DNA of 64,000 nt. Source: Podaxis mareebaensis (taxonomy: Eukaryota > Basidiomycota > Agaricomycetes > Agaricales > Agaricaceae). The position numbers were made by a program, and so were the translations under genes. The stretch is taken from NCBI GenBank assembly GCA_018524725.1, contig JAEUWP010000470.1, positions 558,001-622,000 on the forward strand, read 5' to 3'. This document shows, piece after piece, positions 47,105-59,799 of the stretch (its first letter is position 1; every line of letters begins with the position of its first letter). The notes beneath the pieces are model-generated. The model was not told where the DNA came from, searched no databases, and saw only the letters and a program-made list of their open reading frames with translations.

Positions 47105-48393
47105 ATGTCGCAGCAACAGTCTGCAGCAGCTGCAGCAAATGACATCCAGGAGAGGATAGCCGCCGCCAGGCGCGAAGCTGAAAGCTTGAAGGAGAAGATT
47201 CGCGCTAAAAAGGAAACATCAGCCGACACTAGCTGTAAAACCTTCAATTTTTCTGCAAAGTACACTCCCGTCTCATTGATGATGTCCCATAGTGCGCGCA
47301 ATGGCTGCAGAAGTTGACCCTCTGCCCCGTATCGTTATGCGCCCTCGCCGCGCCCTCCGTGGTCACCTCGCCAAGATCTATGCTATGCATTGGGCTGCTG
47401 ACCGTAGACATCTCGTATCAGCGTCCCAGGACGGAAAGCTGATAGTCTGGGACGCCTACACGACCAACAAAGTTCACGCCATTCCCTTGCGTTCCAGCTG
47501 GGTCATGACATGCGCTTACTCGCCTTCTGGGAACTATGTCGCTTGTGGTGGTCTCGACAATATCTGCTCAATCTACAGCCTGAACAACAGGGATGGTACC
47601 AATGCCAAAGGAGCGCGCGAGTTGAGCGCCCACTCTGGCTATCTTAGTTGCTGCCGGTTCATCAACGACCGTCAGATCGTCACCAGTTCTGGAGATATGA
47701 CGTGCATGCTATGGGACATTGAGGCTGGCGTGCGGGTGATCGAGTTCAGCGACCACACTGGCGACGTAATGAGGTGAGGAAAAATTATTTGTTGGCCTTG
47801 AAACATCTGATAATCATCTTCACATATAGCCTGTCCCTTGCACCTGGCAACAACAATGTTTTCATTTCCGGGGCCTGTGACGCCACAGCAAAACTCTGGG
47901 ATATCCGCACTGGTCGAGCTACGCAGACTTTCACTGGTCATGAGTCGGACATCAATGCTGTTTCGTGGGTAATTTTGTTGCGCTTTCATTGTACAATCGC
48001 TGACCTGTGTTGTAGGTTCTTCCCGAATGGTGACGCCTTCGCCACTGGTTCGGATGATGCTTCTTGCCGCCTATTTGATATTCGTGCCGACCGGGAACTG
48101 AATACCTTCACTCATGATAACATCCTCTGCGGTATCACTTCAGTCGCATTCTCCATTTCCGGTCGTATCCTCTTTGGCGGATATGACGATTGGACTTGCA
48201 ACGTTTGGGATACATTGAAAGGCGAACGCGTCGGAGTTCTGACCGGCCATGAAAACCGTGTTAGCTGCCTGGGAGTCAGTGCCGATGGCATGGCCCTTTG
48301 CACGGGCAGTTGGGATAGTACTTTGAGGGTAAAGTGGTTCTCTTCGTTCATCGCCTATTCGAAACTCATTCCGATTGAAAGGTGTGGGCATGA
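47105..48393 (+). CDS. Heterotrimeric G-protein beta subunit
   Basis: Five or six exons give a complete G-beta. The N-terminal helix that pairs with G-gamma is [20 protein letters not shown]. Seven WD40 blades follow, for example [126 protein letters not shown] and [20 protein letters not shown], ending [11 protein letters not shown]. The last exon is a 12-bp micro-exon (48382-48393: three codons plus stop). Reading past the preceding donor gives a false C terminus. In fungi G-beta transmits signals from pheromone and nutrient receptors at the plasma membrane toward MAPK and cAMP pathways. The start at 47105 follows a CT-rich leader with an A-rich Kozak context. Confidence 0.96.
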
Positions 48394-48934
48394 ACAGATC
48401 CAAGATACCCTCTCCACGTTCATATTTACCATCTTGTTGCTCACGTTACTTCTCGCGCTGTCTTCGAGTCTGGCAACATGTGCCACTTTATGTTAAATCT
48501 ATTACTTGCAGTTCTCGGACTCATGTTGGTTTAGACACCCTTGAATCCCTCTTACTGTCCACCTTGCTTTCGTCTTAATCCACTTCGGGTCTCGATTTCT
48601 GAAATATTCCCCTTGCTACTCATACCTCTCCTTTCTATTGTCTTTCATTCCATTCTCTCGGCTCATGTATATACTGGTCACTTGAATTCGGAATTCGTCT
48701 GAGTTATTATCTTCATCTAGTCGACGCGAATGCTTCATATCTCTAGCTTGCCCCTGCCACGACACATCACATGGAAACCCTAACCCGATTATATTCATTG
48801 ATTGGTTTCCAAATACAGCCGAGGGTAATCGACATTACCTCCCGTCATTGTCGTGGTCGTCGCTCGCGGCTCCTCGCGTTCCTCTCTAAATCTACCGAGC
48901 ATATATCTCATACGAGGGATCAATACAGGATAGA
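48394..48934. other. Intergenic region G-beta / golgin
   Basis: 541 bp in tandem orientation, holding the G-beta 3' untranslated region (long T/C-rich tract) and the golgin promoter. No coding exon is recognised. Confidence 0.5.
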
Positions 48935-51875
48935 ATGTCCGAAGACGACAGAGCCGCGAAGGCAGCAAGGGCCAAAGCCATGGTGCGCGTTCTTGCGTGA
49001 AGTTGATGACGCAACGCTAATGCCACATGGAAATATAGCTCAAGAAGAGGCAGCAAAAGAAAGCAGCGGAGGCTGGCGGGGCCGTCTCTGATTCTGTCTC
49101 TCTGCCTTCAAGGACTACAACACCTGCGCCTTCCGAAATTGTAGTGGAGGAACAGAAACGCGACCGTATTGATGATGTGTACGTGGTCCTGCCTCTGTTG
49201 CTTCGTGTCCGAGTCTCAACGCGAAATTAATTGCACTTTGAACTGCTGCACCCGCCTTCTCCTTACAGCTTTGGTGCAAAGAACGATTCAGACCCGACTT
49301 GGTTCTCCTCATTGCCGAGAGCACCTTCACCACCTGTGCGGGTCGCAACGCCGTCTTCTGCTCCCTCTGTAGCCAAGTCACCACCACCGTCAACCTTGGC
49401 TTCCACGGCCAAAGACGTACCAACAGGCCCTTCCCTCAAGGAGCCCGAACTACAGAAGGAGGTCGAGTCTTTGCGTTCGGAAATTGCTACTCTTGAGGAG
49501 AAGGCTCGGCGGATACCAATATTGGAGGAAGGTGTGTATCATGCCATTTAATTAACATGCGTATAAGCGTGCTCATTTCCTTCTAGAGGTGAGGGTGGCA
49601 CGGGATAAGCACGGGAAGCTCGAGGGGTTACTAGAGCAGGAGCGATCTCAATATTCGACACTTGAATCGCGTCTTGAAGGGCTACGGCAGGAAACAAGTG
49701 TCCAGCTCAAGAGTCATGAAGATACTATCTCATTGCTTGTTTCTGAGAAGGCCAGTCTTACAAGTGAACTGCATAGACTGGACGAAGTTGAAACAAGTGC
49801 GTATCTTATTGCCTTACTTGTTCTCGGATACTCACATATCTTCAGGAGCTCAAAACGCTGAGGAAGCTTTAGCTCAGGAGAAGGGAACAAATGCAAACCT
49901 CAATGCTCAGCTAGATAGGCTTCAAGAACGTATTACTTCAATGACCCAAGATTTGGAAGGTCTACAGCGCAAGGAGAAGGAGATGAGTGAGAAACATAGA
50001 GAACAGGTAAGCATATAACCGGAAGTCTATATCACACATTTCTTACGCGTCTGCAGGAACGTCAGCTACAACTCATCACTGCATCAGCCACCGAGGCGCG
50101 CAAGGATGCTGAGCGTTATCAACGCAGCCTCAAAGAATTGGAGGAACAAATCCAAAATGACGATCGCCTTGAGCGAGTGGAAGCTTCTCTAAGGAATACC
50201 CAAGAACGTGCAGATGAATTGGAGTTCCAGCTCTCCAAACTCAAGCATGTACGCATCAGATAGTCTTGCGCGTATGCTCCTCTGACGACTATGCAGGCTC
50301 ATTCTCTTCTAAAAACGGAGAAAGACACACTAGAATCCCAACTTTCGGAGTCCGCACAAGCAAGGACCCAGTTGGACTCTCGGTGTTCTGAATTAGAGAA
50401 GAAACACGAGTCCACTCTCAACCAACTCGCTACAGTCACAACAGAACGTGATGCTTTGGCGACCGAGAAGGGTTCAGCTGACCAGGCGAGCCAAGCTAAA
50501 GATGCGATAATTGCTGGTTTGAACGCCCAGCTCGCCCAAGCAGCAACGGAAATCAACAACCAGAGAAGACAGGCACAGAGCCTTCAAACCGACCTCAGGA
50601 CTGCTCAAAGGCGTTTAGATGACGCCGAGAAGATACAACAACGGCTCCAAAACGAAGGCACCAATCTCATGCGTTCTCTGGATGAGCTCCGACCGAAGGT
50701 TGTTGAGCTTACCGAGGACAAGATCCAGCTATCCGAAAAGGTGGCGCAATTGGAACGTGCCCTTCGCGATCGAGATAGTGTCATTTCGAATTTGGAGACC
50801 AGTCTAGAAGAAGCGCGACAAGAATCCGAGAAAACCCAGGCAGAGTGGAGAACTAAGCTCTCAAAAGCAGAACAAGAGCGGTCAGAGGCAGCTACGTCAT
50901 CATCAGAGATGGAGAAAAGCTTCTCGGAACTTCAAAAGGAGCTTGAGAATGCTTTGGATAGCATCCGAGCGCTGGAATCCGAGCGCCAGTCCCTTCGCCA
51001 AGAGACGCAGACCAGGCTGCGCGAGGTCGAACAACTCTCCAACACCTCACGCTCCCAGGCTGCCGAGATCACTAAACTTCAGTATGAGCTGAATGAACGA
51101 AGAGCGGCCCAGGTGGGTGGATGCGCTTTGATTGCCGTAGGATAGCAACGACTAAAACCGCATCTAGGAGGAGGGGGTAGACTTCCTGGAACAAGCCCAA
51201 AACGAGATTGAATCCCTGCGCTCGGAACTAGCCTCTAAGGCGACTGAAGTGGAACAACTACGGCAAAATCAGTCATCGTCACAAAACAGTTCCCCACTAT
51301 CACTCAACGAGGAGATGCTAAATTCGTTGAGACAGCAGCATGCCCTTGATCTTTCGGCAGCTCAGTCCCAAATCCGGGCTCTTGAAAATTCGGTGTTTGA
51401 TGCTGAAGCACGAGCACATGGTCTGCAAAAACAGGTACAAGCCCTGGAAGCTCAACTAGCACAGGCACGCCCGAGCTCAAGATTAGGACAACGGTCATTT
51501 TCTCCTAATCACTTCTCCCGGCCGGCTAGTCGAGTGCAATCACATTCTGAGCTTGGGCGTTCATCTTTCAGTTCCTCCCAGAGACCTCCCGCTTTCTCGC
51601 GTTCCATTTTTGATCAGGGTCTAACCCCCGAGACGCGACACAAGCGCAAAGTCAGCTTGAGCATGCTTAGAGCTCGTATAGAAAGTGAGGTTGCAGTCAG
51701 GACTGGTCCTCCTTCGCGAACGCTCTCTCCGGTGAACTCACAAACCAGTAACGAGTCTCCACTACAACATGAACTTCCACGTCATCATCAGAAAGGACAT
51801 CACCGTCCCCAATTTCTGGATGAGTCACACATATTTTGGTGTAGTTCATGTACGGGTGAACTAGTCGTGTTATAG
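48935..51875 (+). CDS. Golgin-like long coiled-coil protein with CxxC hydrophobic tail
   Basis: Roughly eight exons. The N terminus is short and basic (MSEDDRAAKAARAKAM, then LKKRQQKKAAEAGG), like the p115-binding N termini of GM130-type golgins. A Ser/Pro linker follows (about 49.3-49.45 kb), then some 600 residues of nearly uninterrupted coiled coil (for example LQKEVESLRSEIATLEEKA, LRTAQRRLDDAEKIQQRLQ, IQLSEKVAQLERALRDRDS) with few prolines. A Ser-rich stretch with RHKRKVSLSMLRARIES follows. The C terminus is HIFWCSSCTGELVVL: two cysteines just before a hydrophobic end. That end resembles a PDZ-binding tail for a GRASP/Grh1 partner on the Golgi. I infer a Golgi tether by architecture. Coiled coils resemble many proteins, so the exact orthologue is uncertain. 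Confidence 0.8.
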
Positions 51876-52000
51876 CACAAAACTTCAAAGGGACTATTAG
51901 GTGATCTACTTGTACAATCCGCTCATGTGAGCAGCATTCGATATATAGCATGTAGGATCCAGTCCTTGATTTAGGTAACCGGTAGGGTGATAGAAATCGT

Positions 52001-55000
52001 TCAGAAAAAGCCCTTGCGGTTCGTCTTGATTTTGCGAAGCCGCTCAAGCAGGTCCTAATTACCTATGAGTAAAAGTATATGGTGACTCCATTTCAACTCA
52101 AGACTCACTTCTAGCTCCTCTGCTCGGAGAGTTCCACGCTTTCGTTCGTGTTCTAAGCCAGTCTCCAGACTTTCGAGAACATCATTAATAAGTTCTCGGT
52201 AATTAACACCAAAGAACTGGGTCAGCTTGGCTGCGCGGCGACGGCGAATTTGGAAGTCTGAAACCTCGGGTTTCGGTGTGGTCATGCTATATTCAGAGGC
52301 GATGGACAGCATGGAAGTGCGAGCAGGAAGAGAACGCCTGCGTTCCGATTTAATGGATGAGGCGTTTGAGAGGCGCCGGTCCTTAGTTAGGGATATTTCG
52401 TGGACGGGCGGTGAACTAGTATTAGAGTCTTCATAATCATTAAGATATTGATGCAATTCGGCTAGTGATTCCTTGTCGTCCTGTTAATTACCGGTTAGTC
52501 AAGGAGGCCACATGGGACTATCCCCAGGGAAACAAACGAACCCGATCAAGAATGTCGCTGAGGGATTTCAGAGAATGTTGATAGTGGTGATATACCAGTG
52601 AGGTTCGCAGACCAGCTTGATGTAAAGGGCTGGTTGGTCCGTTATAGTAGCAATCTTGACCCTCGGGAAGCAGCCTCCTGCTGGATTCAGCCGTACTGGG
52701 CCGATCATTCTTCTTGGGTCTCTGCTTGATATAGGATGAACGGTTGGGATTTCGCTGTTGGTATGTGGGGGAAGGTACCTCCCCAGGAGGTATGAATCCG
52801 CCGAACGAAGGTCCTGGAGGTGATTTGGAGCGTTTCAAATAGGCCTCTGCGGGCACAGATGGCGAAGGTGAATGACGAGTGTGGTATAGCGTCTGTGGGG
52901 GGGCAACGCCGAACAACTTGGAGAGATACTTGAGATACGAACCCTATTGGTCGAAGCACGCAGTACGTACCTTTTCCATCTTCTGTGCTCTGCGGACATT
53001 GATGGCCTTCTCCTTGACATTCAACTCCTCCTTCATTCTGTCCACGTCATCCGACCACGACGGTAGTGCACCTGCAGAGCTACTACGCCTACGGCGTAGC
53101 CATTGCTTTCGATTTTCCGACTCCTCGACGGACATGATATTTGACTGGATGGGAGGCAAAGAGGACTCCAGGTGTCCAACTCCCAGCACGAGGTCGGCTG
53201 GTACTCGGGACCCCAGAAAGCGGTGGAGCTTTGCGAGCTTCTCTCGTTTGCACCGCCTTTCTTCCTCAGCACGCTGTTCTGGGGTCATCGCCTCATATAA
53301 AGATAGCTGCGAAGGTGATGGCGGTCGGTGGGGGCTGATATCATTCGGATTAGGTGCGAAGGTGATGGGAGATAATGCTCCGTCGTCGTCAGCTTCTTCG
53401 TCTGATAACTCTATAAAGGATATTCGGGAACCCAGTTTATTATGGATATCTGCGAAGTAACCGGGACGGTCGCTTGACAGCTCGCCCGACTGACCTAGTC
53501 TCGTCCTATATGCAGCGGACTGGAAGAGGGTCTGATTGAGTGATTCGGACAGTTCGTCCGGGGTTACAGGTATAGAGTGTCGGCGGCCAGTGGCGTGGAG
53601 ACTCGGGCGTTCCAAATCTAGAACAAGGGGAGCGTAGGAGGTTCCCTGTTCCGGACGCTTGCCGCGAGCTTTCGAAGATTTTGAGCGTGAGGTTTCTTGA
53701 GGCGATAGCATGTCACCTCCTGGGGTTTCGCCAAATACACGTGCCAACTTGCGCGACTTCTTCACAAGATCCGCACGTTCACCCATATCCAGGAAATTCG
53801 TCGTAGGAGGAAGCTCGCCGCGCTTATCAGAGGAACCCTGATGCGGAGAACTGCTGCGCGAAGGAGGCTTAGCCTGTGACGACTTGAACGACGTTGGAAG
53901 CGAAAACATGGGTCTGGAGGCAGAAGGTTTGGGGGAGCGAGAAGAATGCTGTTGTTTGTCTGTAGTCGTATTGCCATGGTCGTCGCTGGTTCTGGAGAGA
54001 AGCATGTCGGATGCTTCGAGCGGTGGAAGAGGTGGGAGAAGGAAGTGAGGAGTGGTGGGAGAAAAAAGGTCAATGAAGGATTGTCTGTCTGGATCTTGGG
54101 AAGGGCTTTGAAAAACGGTGGTTTCTGATAAATTTGGGACTTGAGCTGTGTTAGACCTTATGTATCCGCGCTGTTTCGTCGAAGGGCCGATGGTTGACCC
54201 CGAGCTGTTTGAGTCTGTCGAGGCTCTGCGGGCGTGGGAATTCAAGGGTCGGCGTCGTGAGGGATCGTGCCGAACGCTATTCGTAATGTCGATAAAGTCG
54301 TTTGAAGATCGTCTCCGGATGTCCAGCACCATATTATCGTCGAGTGTGTAAGCCATAGTTCCTGATCGGAGCCGGATGTCACTCGACGAATACCACCCAA
54401 ACGCCACACACACACTCACCTGTCCTATGCTGAGGTTTCTTGCTCCTAGTTGACCCTGGTTTCTGCTTCGACTGGCCAGCAGGTCTTGGACGAGGGGAGA
54501 GGCTTTTGTGGTGTCCACCCCGACCCGTGTCTCTTGGCAAGTCAACCGAAAATAGATCGACTATATTTCTGCAGCTGTTTAGCCGTTTGTCGACAAGGAG
54601 GGAGACAGTTCGTAAGTGTGATCGTTGGGATGTCGCATGCGGTCGCTGCTCCAGAACCTCACCCGAATATGATGGTCGCACACCCCCATTGCCAGTGCTC
54701 CCATCAAACATGTCAACCTGACGCTCTTCCTTGTCGTGATTCCCTTCCCGCCCCCCATTCCCGTCTTCACCTTCTCCCGCTTCTAGCTCCTTCCCACGTC
54801 CAAGAGCATCTAATGCTGGCGCGGGGTTAATGTATGGATTTGTACTCGACGAACTTGTACCATCCCGAATCATAGCCGAAACTTTTCCTGGCTGTTGTGC
54901 TGGAAACGGCTGCTGACCGTTATCACGGATCCGTGAGTTGGGACATGCGGAGTTGGCAACCTTCTCTGTGTCGTATGTGGGTGACTTGGGTGACTTTGGT

Positions 55001-55215
55001 CGCCGACTCCTCCGTGGGGGCGGTGGCAAGCCCACAGGGAAATTCATTCTCCCCGCATTATTGACCAGACTCTCGGGGGATGATAAAGCCCGCGAATGAA
55101 GCATAGCCTGACCCCTCACTCGTTCCTCGTGTTCGAGTAAGGCGTCCAGGTTGGGTGATATGACCAGAGAGCGGGAGGATGTCGGCTGCAATGTCGTCAA
55201 AGAGTCGGGGAGCAT
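52001..55215 (-). CDS. Large disordered protein with conserved-looking C-terminal helical domain, unknown
   Basis: The minus strand shows one spliced gene. An intron at about 54360-54419 joins the upstream exon (ending KKPQHRTG) to the exon starting TMAYTLDDNMVLDIRRR, so the ATG at 54356 is internal. Most of the roughly 1,000 residues are Ser/Pro/Arg-rich and disordered. Ordered pieces are a helix around YEAMTPEQRAEEERRCKRE, KLAKLHRFLGSRVPADLVL, a coil DRMKEELNVKEKAINVRRA, HYQHSLKSLSDILDRDDKES, and a C-terminal block RRRRAAKLTQFFGVNYREL, followed by VLESLETGLEHERKRGTLR and EELEDLLERLRKIKTNRKGF. The last block looks like a conserved helical module. I do not recognise the family. The start is uncertain: 55215 is the first in-frame ATG, but an open frame runs back to an acceptor-like site near 55291. 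Confidence 0.7.
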
Positions 55216-55798
55216 GGACCAGGACGCAATCTGTCTGTCAAGCACAGGGACCTGAGGTGCTCCGACAAACGAGGGAGTCAAAACGAGCTGTTACTGATCC
55301 GTCAAGTCAAAGAAACTTGTGTCAAAGGCCTGACAGCGGTTGGGTTGGTGTTGCAGGTGGGGAAAACACCTAATCCGTAGACTTCTCATGGACTTCTCAT
55401 TATAAGAACAGCTTTTGCCGCCCAACTACAATGTTCTTTGATAAATCTCCTATCAAAACATGTTGTATATCCATCACAATGTTTGAACAGTTTTGATACC
55501 ACACCTGCTTTCAGCCGCTGCTCAGGTTCAGTGCATAATCCCTAGTTGACAACTCGTCTCATTTCCCTCTCTCGCCGAACTATTACCACGGATGTCTTGT
55601 CGAGCACATAGCAACCCATATCTGATGGCAGATCTGACTTTGTCATCGGCTTAAATTGACATATGAGAGGACTATATTGATTGAGCCAATAGAACCAAAG
55701 TAGCCACTGAAATGAGCGAACAAGTAGACTGTGCTAGAATGTTAGAATACAATATGCGTAGAAGATATACATGAATGAAGATAACATGGTCGTCACGA
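55216..55798. other. Intergenic region upstream of the unknown disordered-protein gene
   Basis: 583 bp between two tandem minus-strand genes. It contains the 5' region of the gene ending at 52001, whose first exon may lie here, and the 3' untranslated region of the NVJ2-like gene. No separate gene is seen. Confidence 0.45.
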
Positions 55799-58700
55799 TC
55801 AAGCAGTTGACTGTATACGCCGAGGTGGAAGTGGTGGCGGTGCATTTACGATAGATGTCGTTGAGGGTATGATAGTGGCATCTAAGGTCATCTCATCTGA
55901 CAGCGAAGCCACAGCTTCACCTGATAGTGCATCCCCCTTCGCCTCCGCGGGGTCGGCCGACGATAGTGTTCCCGGTTGATCCTGGACGACCACATCGTTG
56001 AGACGAGGGGGAGCGGTGGGAACCGAGCGCGGTGGCAACGGGGGTGGTGTCTGTCGGGCTAGTCCAGGTGCCTGCAATGGTGGCTGGGGAGACTGGTCCT
56101 CTGGTCCGGGTGTTGTTGAGGCGCCATTTTGCTTCGTATCCGAATCCTGCCCTGTCTGGCCTGTATTCCCAGGACTTCTCCACAGCCGATAGACACTCTG
56201 TATGGCTGGATTTTTCGATTTCAAGGAGTCGGACAAGACGCTAGGTTGCGGTGCCACATATCCCATAGACATCACTTCCCCCCTATGGCTGGCATGTATT
56301 CCAGGAATTGTCATTGTCTTGGCCTGGGGTTGAGCTTGAATGGGCGCAGGTCGAACCTCATCTTCTGAAATGTCATCCGTAGCATCAATGTCCGTGTTCA
56401 CCAGCGATACGGATGGCTGAGACTTCTTGGGGGCGAGGACGGGTGTAATCGAACGCTTGCTTGTTTGCTGGACGAGAGAAGGTACGCTCAACTGCGACCC
56501 TCGCTCACCACCAACCGCATCCTTGCCTCTCGAACCCCTTGCAGGAGATGTGGATCGGCTGGAGTTCCCTTCCTCCTCCGATTGGGTACTTCGCTCACGG
56601 TCTCGACGTTCTGCGACCGCGGCACGGACCTCCGCGTAGCTAGAGCGTTTGTTGCTGACACTCTCCACCTTACTGCGCAACTTGGATCCCAAATCCCCAT
56701 TCTCCTCTGAGCTGAACTCTTTCTTCAGGTTACTCCAGTTGACGCCCCACTTGCGCATGGTCTCTCTGGCGGTATTGCTAAGTGCCTGCTTATCACCAGC
56801 CTTGGATTTCAGCGTGGAAAGGAAAGACGATGGGCTAGAGCTGGGCTGCACATCTCGAGGTGCCTCTAAGGATTTGCGTGGCGTGTTAGGAGGATCCAAA
56901 GCTGACTCTGTCGACTTTCCACTCTTATGACTTCTGACGGAGTGTACTGATGATCTACGCGAGTGAGAGAGCGGAGGATCGAGAACGGGAACATCCGCAG
57001 TATCTGTGGTAGGCTCGCATATTTCGGGAGGTTTGTTGCCAGAGGATGATACTATAGGATGGACACTTGGCGATCGACCCCGTTGCTCACCCTCTAACAG
57101 GGGCTCAGGTTGGGGTTTATCTTTGAGATTGGCTTTGAGGCAAGTTGAGATATAACGTTGAGAAAATAGCAGTAGGAACTACTCACATAAATCTTGTTCT
57201 TTCACCGAGACGTCTTGATCCTGAACTAGAGGTATCACAGAAGCCGGGCGAGATCCGTCGCTCTCGGTTTCAGGAATACTTGGTTCTCGGTCGGCCCGTG
57301 GCGGAGAACTCTCAGAGGATGGGTCTGGCGATATGACAGGTGGTGCTGAGACAGTCGACTGTGCCTCATCAGCTACTGTCGTTGGTGGCCTAGGTTTCTC
57401 GGATCGCGAAGCATCTGACCAGATACCTCCGCGGTGTCGATACAAGGAACTTTCGAAAAACGCTATATCATCCATATTGGGCATGACCACTGACTCTTGT
57501 ATCTGCGTTCCAGAATCAGCTTATGGCGAGTAACTCGAGAGATTGTAACTCACAATTTCTTTAAGCTTCGATTCAATGGTACTCAGAATCATGCCCCACT
57601 TGATTTGACGGTCGCTCACAATGGGTTCCACCTGGAGGACCATTCTTGGGCTTTGCGTAAAAGCGTACCATATGCGATTGCTGGGCGGTCGTTTAACTTT
57701 GATCAATAGGTTTCCTTCCAATTCTTTGAGTACGACCGCAAGCACGAGTTTGACGTTATATGATCTGAATTGACCAAGGTTGATGATAGCGGTCGCTTCA
57801 ATGGTTATCCGGACTTCGCCTTTGTATTGCAGGTGGACCTCCATTGACGCGTCTCCCTCCTTTGTAAGCTCCTTGAGCATTGGCTTGCTCAACATGGGTG
57901 GTCTGTTCCCAACCGAGACTTCTGTAACCACAACGTCCGCCAGAAAGGCTGGGCGCTTTACTTTGGACAACTTCCTCATAAGGCGACCAATGATGTAGGA
58001 CTCCAGTGTGTGTGTGCGATAGTAACTGAAGAACACACGTCCAATCAGAGCATTGAGCCATCGCATAGGGATAACATCCGGTTGCTCATCCAAAGTGGAA
58101 ACGAGGTGATTCATGTCCGCGGGCTGAAAGACTGCTTGCAATGGTGCGAGTGTGGGCGTCTGAGCTGGATTGTCTGAAGCGTGAATCAACGCCAGATACC
58201 AATCCTCCATCTCGACGTTCGACCGGACAAAAATGAACCATGGTGCTGGCGCATCAAACTCCTTTTCCCTTGCCGCCTCTCGCCGCCTTTCCGCTTCGAC
58301 CAACTTTTCTTTTTCCTTCTCCCGTTGCTTGCCACTAACGTGATCGCTATCTAAGACAGCATCAACATCTTCCTCCTGAAGTTTCATCCCCTTCGTGAGA
58401 GTTGGCAGAATCTTCTCCGTCGAAGCACCTTTGGGCTTCAAACAGATCGCGTTCCGCTTAGCGAACATCTCTCCATCCGTCTGCCCCTCCGGATAGACCA
58501 CGACATCATGGCTACCAAGTTCCACCACAGCGCCGCAATCCGTCATATCCTCGTCCTCGTAAAGATACAGGACCTTTCCTTTCAAGACGACATACCACAT
58601 ATCCTTTGGCCGCGACTTCTTCGGATCTTTCGAGCGCGAGTCTAGGAAGGAGCGAACAAGGTTAACATATCCGCCATCCCCAATCGGCTCCTCGAATGTG

Positions 58701-58960
58701 CGACGCATCGTTAGCCAGCCCTTCCTTGCCCTCGGTAGGTCGTTCGTCTCAAGGGACGAGTGCCCAATTGGCTGCTCCTTGGCCTCGGCTGCATCGCCGT
58801 CCTCAACGACGGATTCGAGTTTCCGGCGCGAGCGCTTGTCGAGGTCTTCATCGCCGACGGGCACAGAGGTGTAGATGGCAATGAAGAAGACGGTAAGGAT
58901 GACAAGTGGGATGAAGGTAAGCCCGCCGAGAACATAAGCATATATGAGGGCTCTGAGCAT
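55799..58960 (-). CDS. NVJ2/TEX2-type SMP-domain lipid transfer protein
   Basis: Three exons give about 1,015 residues. The N terminus is a membrane anchor ([20 protein letters not shown], continuing FIAIYTSV). A split PH-like domain follows ([67 protein letters not shown]) with a charged insert. The SMP lipid-transfer domain spans about residues 300-480 ([116 protein letters not shown]). The rest is a long disordered tail with [18 protein letters not shown] and polyproline motifs. The family is anchored in the ER and moves lipids at contact sites with vacuole or Golgi. The ATG at 58960 begins directly at the anchor. Confidence 0.93.
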
Positions 58961-59799
58961 GTCTCAAAGGTAGGTGAGTCAAAGGACCGGCGAGCAGAAG
59001 CTCAGACGTCGCGTTAAAGGTGGTGACAGGGCAGATGAGAGAAAAGAAGGAGGAAGAAGGAAGAAGGAAGAACAGTACAACGGGTGATGGATGCCTTGTA
59101 ATGACAGGCGAGCTACTTGGTACCGTCGTCGCTCGCCACGTGATTTAACGTGTCCACTCTGATTAGTATGCCTCTATCTGCCAAAGTACTCGACACCCAA
59201 AAATTCAAAGCTATCCATTACAAATATTTTACCGCGAGGGGCTCTGACGCCAACACCTCCAAGCATGCCCTATAACACGAAATCCCAACCCCCTACTGCG
59301 TTCATAAAGTATTCACATCAAGTGTCAGGATGCCTATGACATCATCGAATAAATTAAGCTCAACGAATACTACATGTCGGAGAGGACCCGCGCCTCAGTG
59401 GTAGGGGCCGCGAGAATAGCCCTCGGGCCAGCTGCTCTTCCAATGAAGGCAGGACAGCCTCCCAGTGCCCCTCTTTCCATACCCACTTCACCGGTATCGA
59501 ATGAGGCAGCAAATGAGGAGAGGCAACAAGTGGAGGAAATGTGCTGTTCCAGGCCGGATGTCCTGGTACCACGAGGCAATTTCCAAAACCTCGATTTTGA
59601 AAGGGGGTGAGGTAAGACACGTCGGGCTCATGGAAAGGAGCTGATGTAACAATTATTGTCGGGATGCGTCCAGGCTTTGAGTTGTGCGGTACTAGTGAGC
59701 TTCTGCCGTTACACAGAACGGAACTAAGTACGTACGGGGGGAGGCCCCTCGTCGGTACTGAAAGCGACTTTTCGTACTAGATCCTTTGGGAATGGTTTA
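58961..59799. other. Intergenic, no supported gene
   Basis: Purine-rich just beyond the NVJ2-like start (about 59036-59075 on the plus strand, hence a pyrimidine-rich leader in the gene's own sense). The rest contains only short frames without domains. Confidence 0.45.

Noticed and set aside
48310..48496. Extended hydrophobic C terminus of G-beta
   Set aside because: It is read-through of the last intron. Splicing to the 12-bp exon restores the universal end of the family.
54356..54545. Separate gene starting at ATG 54356
   Set aside because: A good donor and acceptor around 54360-54419 join the upstream exon in frame, and the upstream frame has the same disordered composition. One gene explains both better, though an internal start cannot be excluded.
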